From Leptolinea sp. UBA1437 (lineage in GTDB: Bacteria; Chloroflexota; Anaerolineae; Anaerolineales; Anaerolineaceae), in NCBI GenBank assembly GCA_002329625.1, contig DCTP01000113.1, positions 29,398 to 38,109 on the forward strand: DNA of 8,712 nt, in the 5' to 3' direction. Positions 7,394 to 8,712 of this stretch are shown here, one piece after another. The translations under genes were made by a program, and so were the position numbers. How positions within the stretch are numbered: the stretch's first letter is position 1; each line of letters opens with the position of its first letter. The notes below the pieces were generated by a model, which did not search any database, was not told the origin of the DNA, and saw only the letters and a program-made list of their open reading frames with translations.

Positions 7394-8071
7394 TCATATA
7401 TTCTTCTTCAAATGAGATGGTTTCTTCTTTACGATCCGCCAAACGGTAATTGCACTCAAAACATATCCGATCATAAATACAAACCAATTAAATGAAGAAG
7501 GTTTTAATGAACTGAGCTCTTCGGAAGTAGCCGGAAGAATGGAAATGGCATCCTGCATAAATACATAAAGCATTATCAAGATTCCCAAACCGAGAAAAAT
7601 GCCGTCTGAGATTCGGAGACGAACGATTGTCCCCTGGTCTTCCCTTCGGACAATTAAAATTCCTCCGATAATCATCAGCAACGAAATCAACACCGGAGCG
7701 ATTACCGGTCCCCACCACGGCAACGGAATCAGAAACAGAAGATCGGTATCAAAAATCGATCGCGGCCATGATATAACCACTGCCAGCCAAATATAGTAAA
7801 AGATATCCCATATGCCAAATGCGATCAATGCGAAACTCAGTTTTGATTGAATTCGTTCACCTGCAACCCAACCAATTGCCAACAGCATGACAAGCGTTGC
7901 CAGTTCTCTTCCCAATTCGATCGCAGCGATCTCCGGATCAAAGGGAGGAACGCTGAGCATTAAATCGGTTATCCCATAAATACGTCTTAAATAGACAACG
8001 ACGGCAGTTTCTAAAAAAGCCATCGCAATTGCATAGATTCCGACCCAAGTTATTTTTCCAGATAACTTCAT
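7394..8071 (-). CDS. Uncharacterised conserved six-TM membrane protein
   Basis: A 225-residue integral membrane protein of unrecognised function. Hydrophobic segments lie at about 8-28, 55-71, 78-100, 118-141, 157-173 and 193-213, with a basic C-terminal tail (WRIVKKKPSHLKKNI). Conspicuous polar or aromatic motifs sit near or in the membrane: ELGRE (52-56), AFGIWDIFYYIW (84-95), WPRS (102-105), and DLLFLIPLPWWGPVIAP (110-126). They look conserved rather than random, and similar motifs occur in unnamed membrane proteins of several phyla. The start is set at ATG 8071 because AAAGGAAGG stands 6 nt before it. A TTG codon at 8101 would add ten residues but would overlap the thioesterase and lacks such a site. 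It lies 13 bp after the thioesterase stop, so the two are almost surely co-transcribed. Confidence 0.85.
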   Translation of the reverse strand: MKLSGKITWVGIYAIAMAFLETAVVVYLRRIYGITDLMLSVPPFDPEIAAIELGRELATLVMLLAIGWVAGERIQSKLSFALIAFGIWDIFYYIWLAVVISWPRSIFDTDLLFLIPLPWWGPVIAPVLISLLMIIGGILIVRREDQGTIVRLRISDGIFLGLGILIMLYVFMQDAISILPATSEELSSLKPSSFNWFVFMIGYVLSAITVWRIVKKKPSHLKKNI

Positions 8072-8077
8072 AAGCTT

Positions 8078-8086
8078 CCTTCCTTT
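8078..8086 (-). promoter_or_regulatory. Shine-Dalgarno that fixes the membrane-protein start
   Basis: AAAGGAAGG read on the minus strand, 6 nt upstream of the ATG at 8071 and touching the stop codon of the thioesterase gene (8085-8087). It decides for the ATG start over the upstream TTG and couples the two genes. Confidence 0.8.
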
Positions 8087-8504
8087 ATGATGAAACTTCA
8101 AACAATTTAGGAGCTAACGCAAATTTTCCTTTTCCTTCAACCGCTATTGATCCGTCCGATCGATAAATAATGCCCTCCGCATTTCTCGAATGAGTTCCTT
8201 CCGAGGTTACCCATGTTTCGATGTGAATCTCCTCACCAAGCGGAATAGGCTTCCGATAATTTAATTCAAGATGAACTGTTGCCCCATGAAAACCACTCTC
8301 CCAGACCGCGATGCCCAACGCCTCATCCATCAAAGCCGCTGAGGCACCCCCGTGAACATAACCTTTTGGACCTTCTTGGAAAAGTTGAAAAGTATAGCGA
8401 ATTTCGATCCGTCCATTCGGAAGCGTTTGCCAGACTACATCATCCGCATTCAAACCGCAAGACCCAAAGACATATTGTGATCCAGTTTTCGGTAAACTCT
8501 TCAC
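8085..8504 (-). CDS. PaaI/4HBT-family hotdog thioesterase
   Basis: A 139-residue single hotdog-fold protein, the usual length for PaaI-like acyl-CoA thioesterases. The helix motif YVHGGASAALMDEALG (49-64) carries the HGG turn (51-53) and the Asp60-Glu61 pair that relatives use for catalysis. The N-terminal FGSCGLNADD (13-22) corresponds to the CF.CG..N..G segment of this subgroup. LNYRKPIPLGEEI (81-93) is the typical central strand-turn. It would hydrolyse an acyl-CoA thioester in the cytosol; substrate unknown. The start is GTG, supported by AAGGAG exactly 6 nt upstream. The GTG directly abuts the TAA of the preceding gene and its ribosome site lies inside that gene, so translation is probably coupled. 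The membrane protein follows after 13 bp. Confidence 0.92.
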   Translation of the reverse strand: MKSLPKTGSQYVFGSCGLNADDVVWQTLPNGRIEIRYTFQLFQEGPKGYVHGGASAALMDEALGIAVWESGFHGATVHLELNYRKPIPLGEEIHIETWVTSEGTHSRNAEGIIYRSDGSIAVEGKGKFALAPKLFEVSS

Positions 8505-8712
8505 TTATGGCTCCTTATGTTGAGGTAGAGATGTCTGATTCTTAGGTTCCCTGCGAATCCACTCTTTTTGATCTTGAATATCCCGATCGTAAAAAATACG
8601 AAGAAAAATTACTTTTTTCCGCTCTTCCGGATCTTTTGGCAGCGGGCGCCGATTCGCTTCAAGACGCTTACATAGAGTGATCAAAAGCATTCCTACCGAT
8701 AACTCTAAGATA
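8505..8712 (-). CDS. 3' end of an unidentified gene cut by the window edge
   Basis: The reading frame is open from the window edge to a TAA at 8505-8507, giving the last 68 residues. They begin with a hydrophobic stretch (ILELSVGMLLITL) and continue as a strongly charged tail (EERKKVIFLRIFYDRDI, then QKEWIRREP). An in-frame ATG exists at 8690, but its only nearby AGG is about 1-2 nt away, too close to serve. The frame also stays open upstream, so this is more likely the C-terminus of a longer protein than a 61-residue gene. I do not recognise the family; the pattern would suit the cytoplasmic end of a membrane protein. It directly abuts the thioesterase GTG, which makes it the upstream member of that operon. 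Confidence 0.6.
   Translation of the reverse strand, partial: ILELSVGMLLITLCKRLEANRRPLPKDPEERKKVIFLRIFYDRDIQDQKEWIRREPKNQTSLPQHKEP
8511..8516 (-). promoter_or_regulatory. Shine-Dalgarno supporting the thioesterase GTG start
   Basis: AAGGAG on the minus strand, 6 nt before the GTG at 8504, located within the last codons of the upstream gene. No ATG competes at a comparable spacing. Confidence 0.8.

Noticed and set aside
8279..8545. 88-codon plus-strand frame across the thioesterase start
   Set aside because: His/Pro/Arg-rich composition typical of an antisense shadow; it overlaps two better-supported minus-strand frames.

Overview
This 8.7 kb window looks like ordinary chromosome from a moderately AT-rich, low-to-medium GC bacterium. 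Strong purine-rich Shine-Dalgarno sites stand before almost every gene. The gene content (a paired ABC exporter with a large loop in one half, a DegV-family lipid-binding protein, a cytidylate-kinase-like protein) fits a Clostridia-like Bacillota or an Anaerolineae-type Chloroflexota. That placement is inference from family distribution; there is no rRNA or other marker here to settle it. No mobile element, CRISPR array, tRNA or rRNA is visible.

Left half, plus strand (49-4870). Two ABC exporter half-transporters overlap by an ATGA and form one transcription unit. Their motifs complement each other. The first subunit has a degenerate Walker B/H-loop (D668, Q699) but an intact signature (VSGGQ). 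The second has an intact Walker B/H-loop (E537, H568) but a degenerate signature (ISQGQ). Together they would make one working and one degenerate ATP site, the asymmetric heterodimeric design of TM287/288-type exporters. The first subunit also carries a ~180-residue extracytoplasmic insertion between TM1 and TM2. After a hairpin whose loop holds a perfect extended -10 box comes a cytidylate-kinase-like gene, closed by a strong hairpin at 4868-4904 that also serves the opposing genes.

Right half, minus strand (8712 down to 4917). In transcription order: the 3' end of an unidentified gene cut by the window edge, a PaaI-like hotdog thioesterase (GTG start directly after the upstream stop), an uncharacterised six-TM membrane protein (start corrected to 8071), a 116-bp gap with two small inverted repeats, an MBL-fold hydrolase resembling UPF0173, a DegV-family fatty-acid-binding protein, and a TauE/SafE (TSUP) anion exporter. 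Spacings of 0-40 bp suggest two tight gene groups (edge gene-thioesterase-membrane protein, and MBL-DegV-TSUP), which may or may not be joined across the gap.

I see no clearly new multi-gene system. The points most worth a second look are the extension domain of the ABC subunit, the promoter nested in a terminator-like hairpin, the apparently missing metal-ligand histidine in the MBL protein, and the uncharacterised membrane protein beside a thioesterase.
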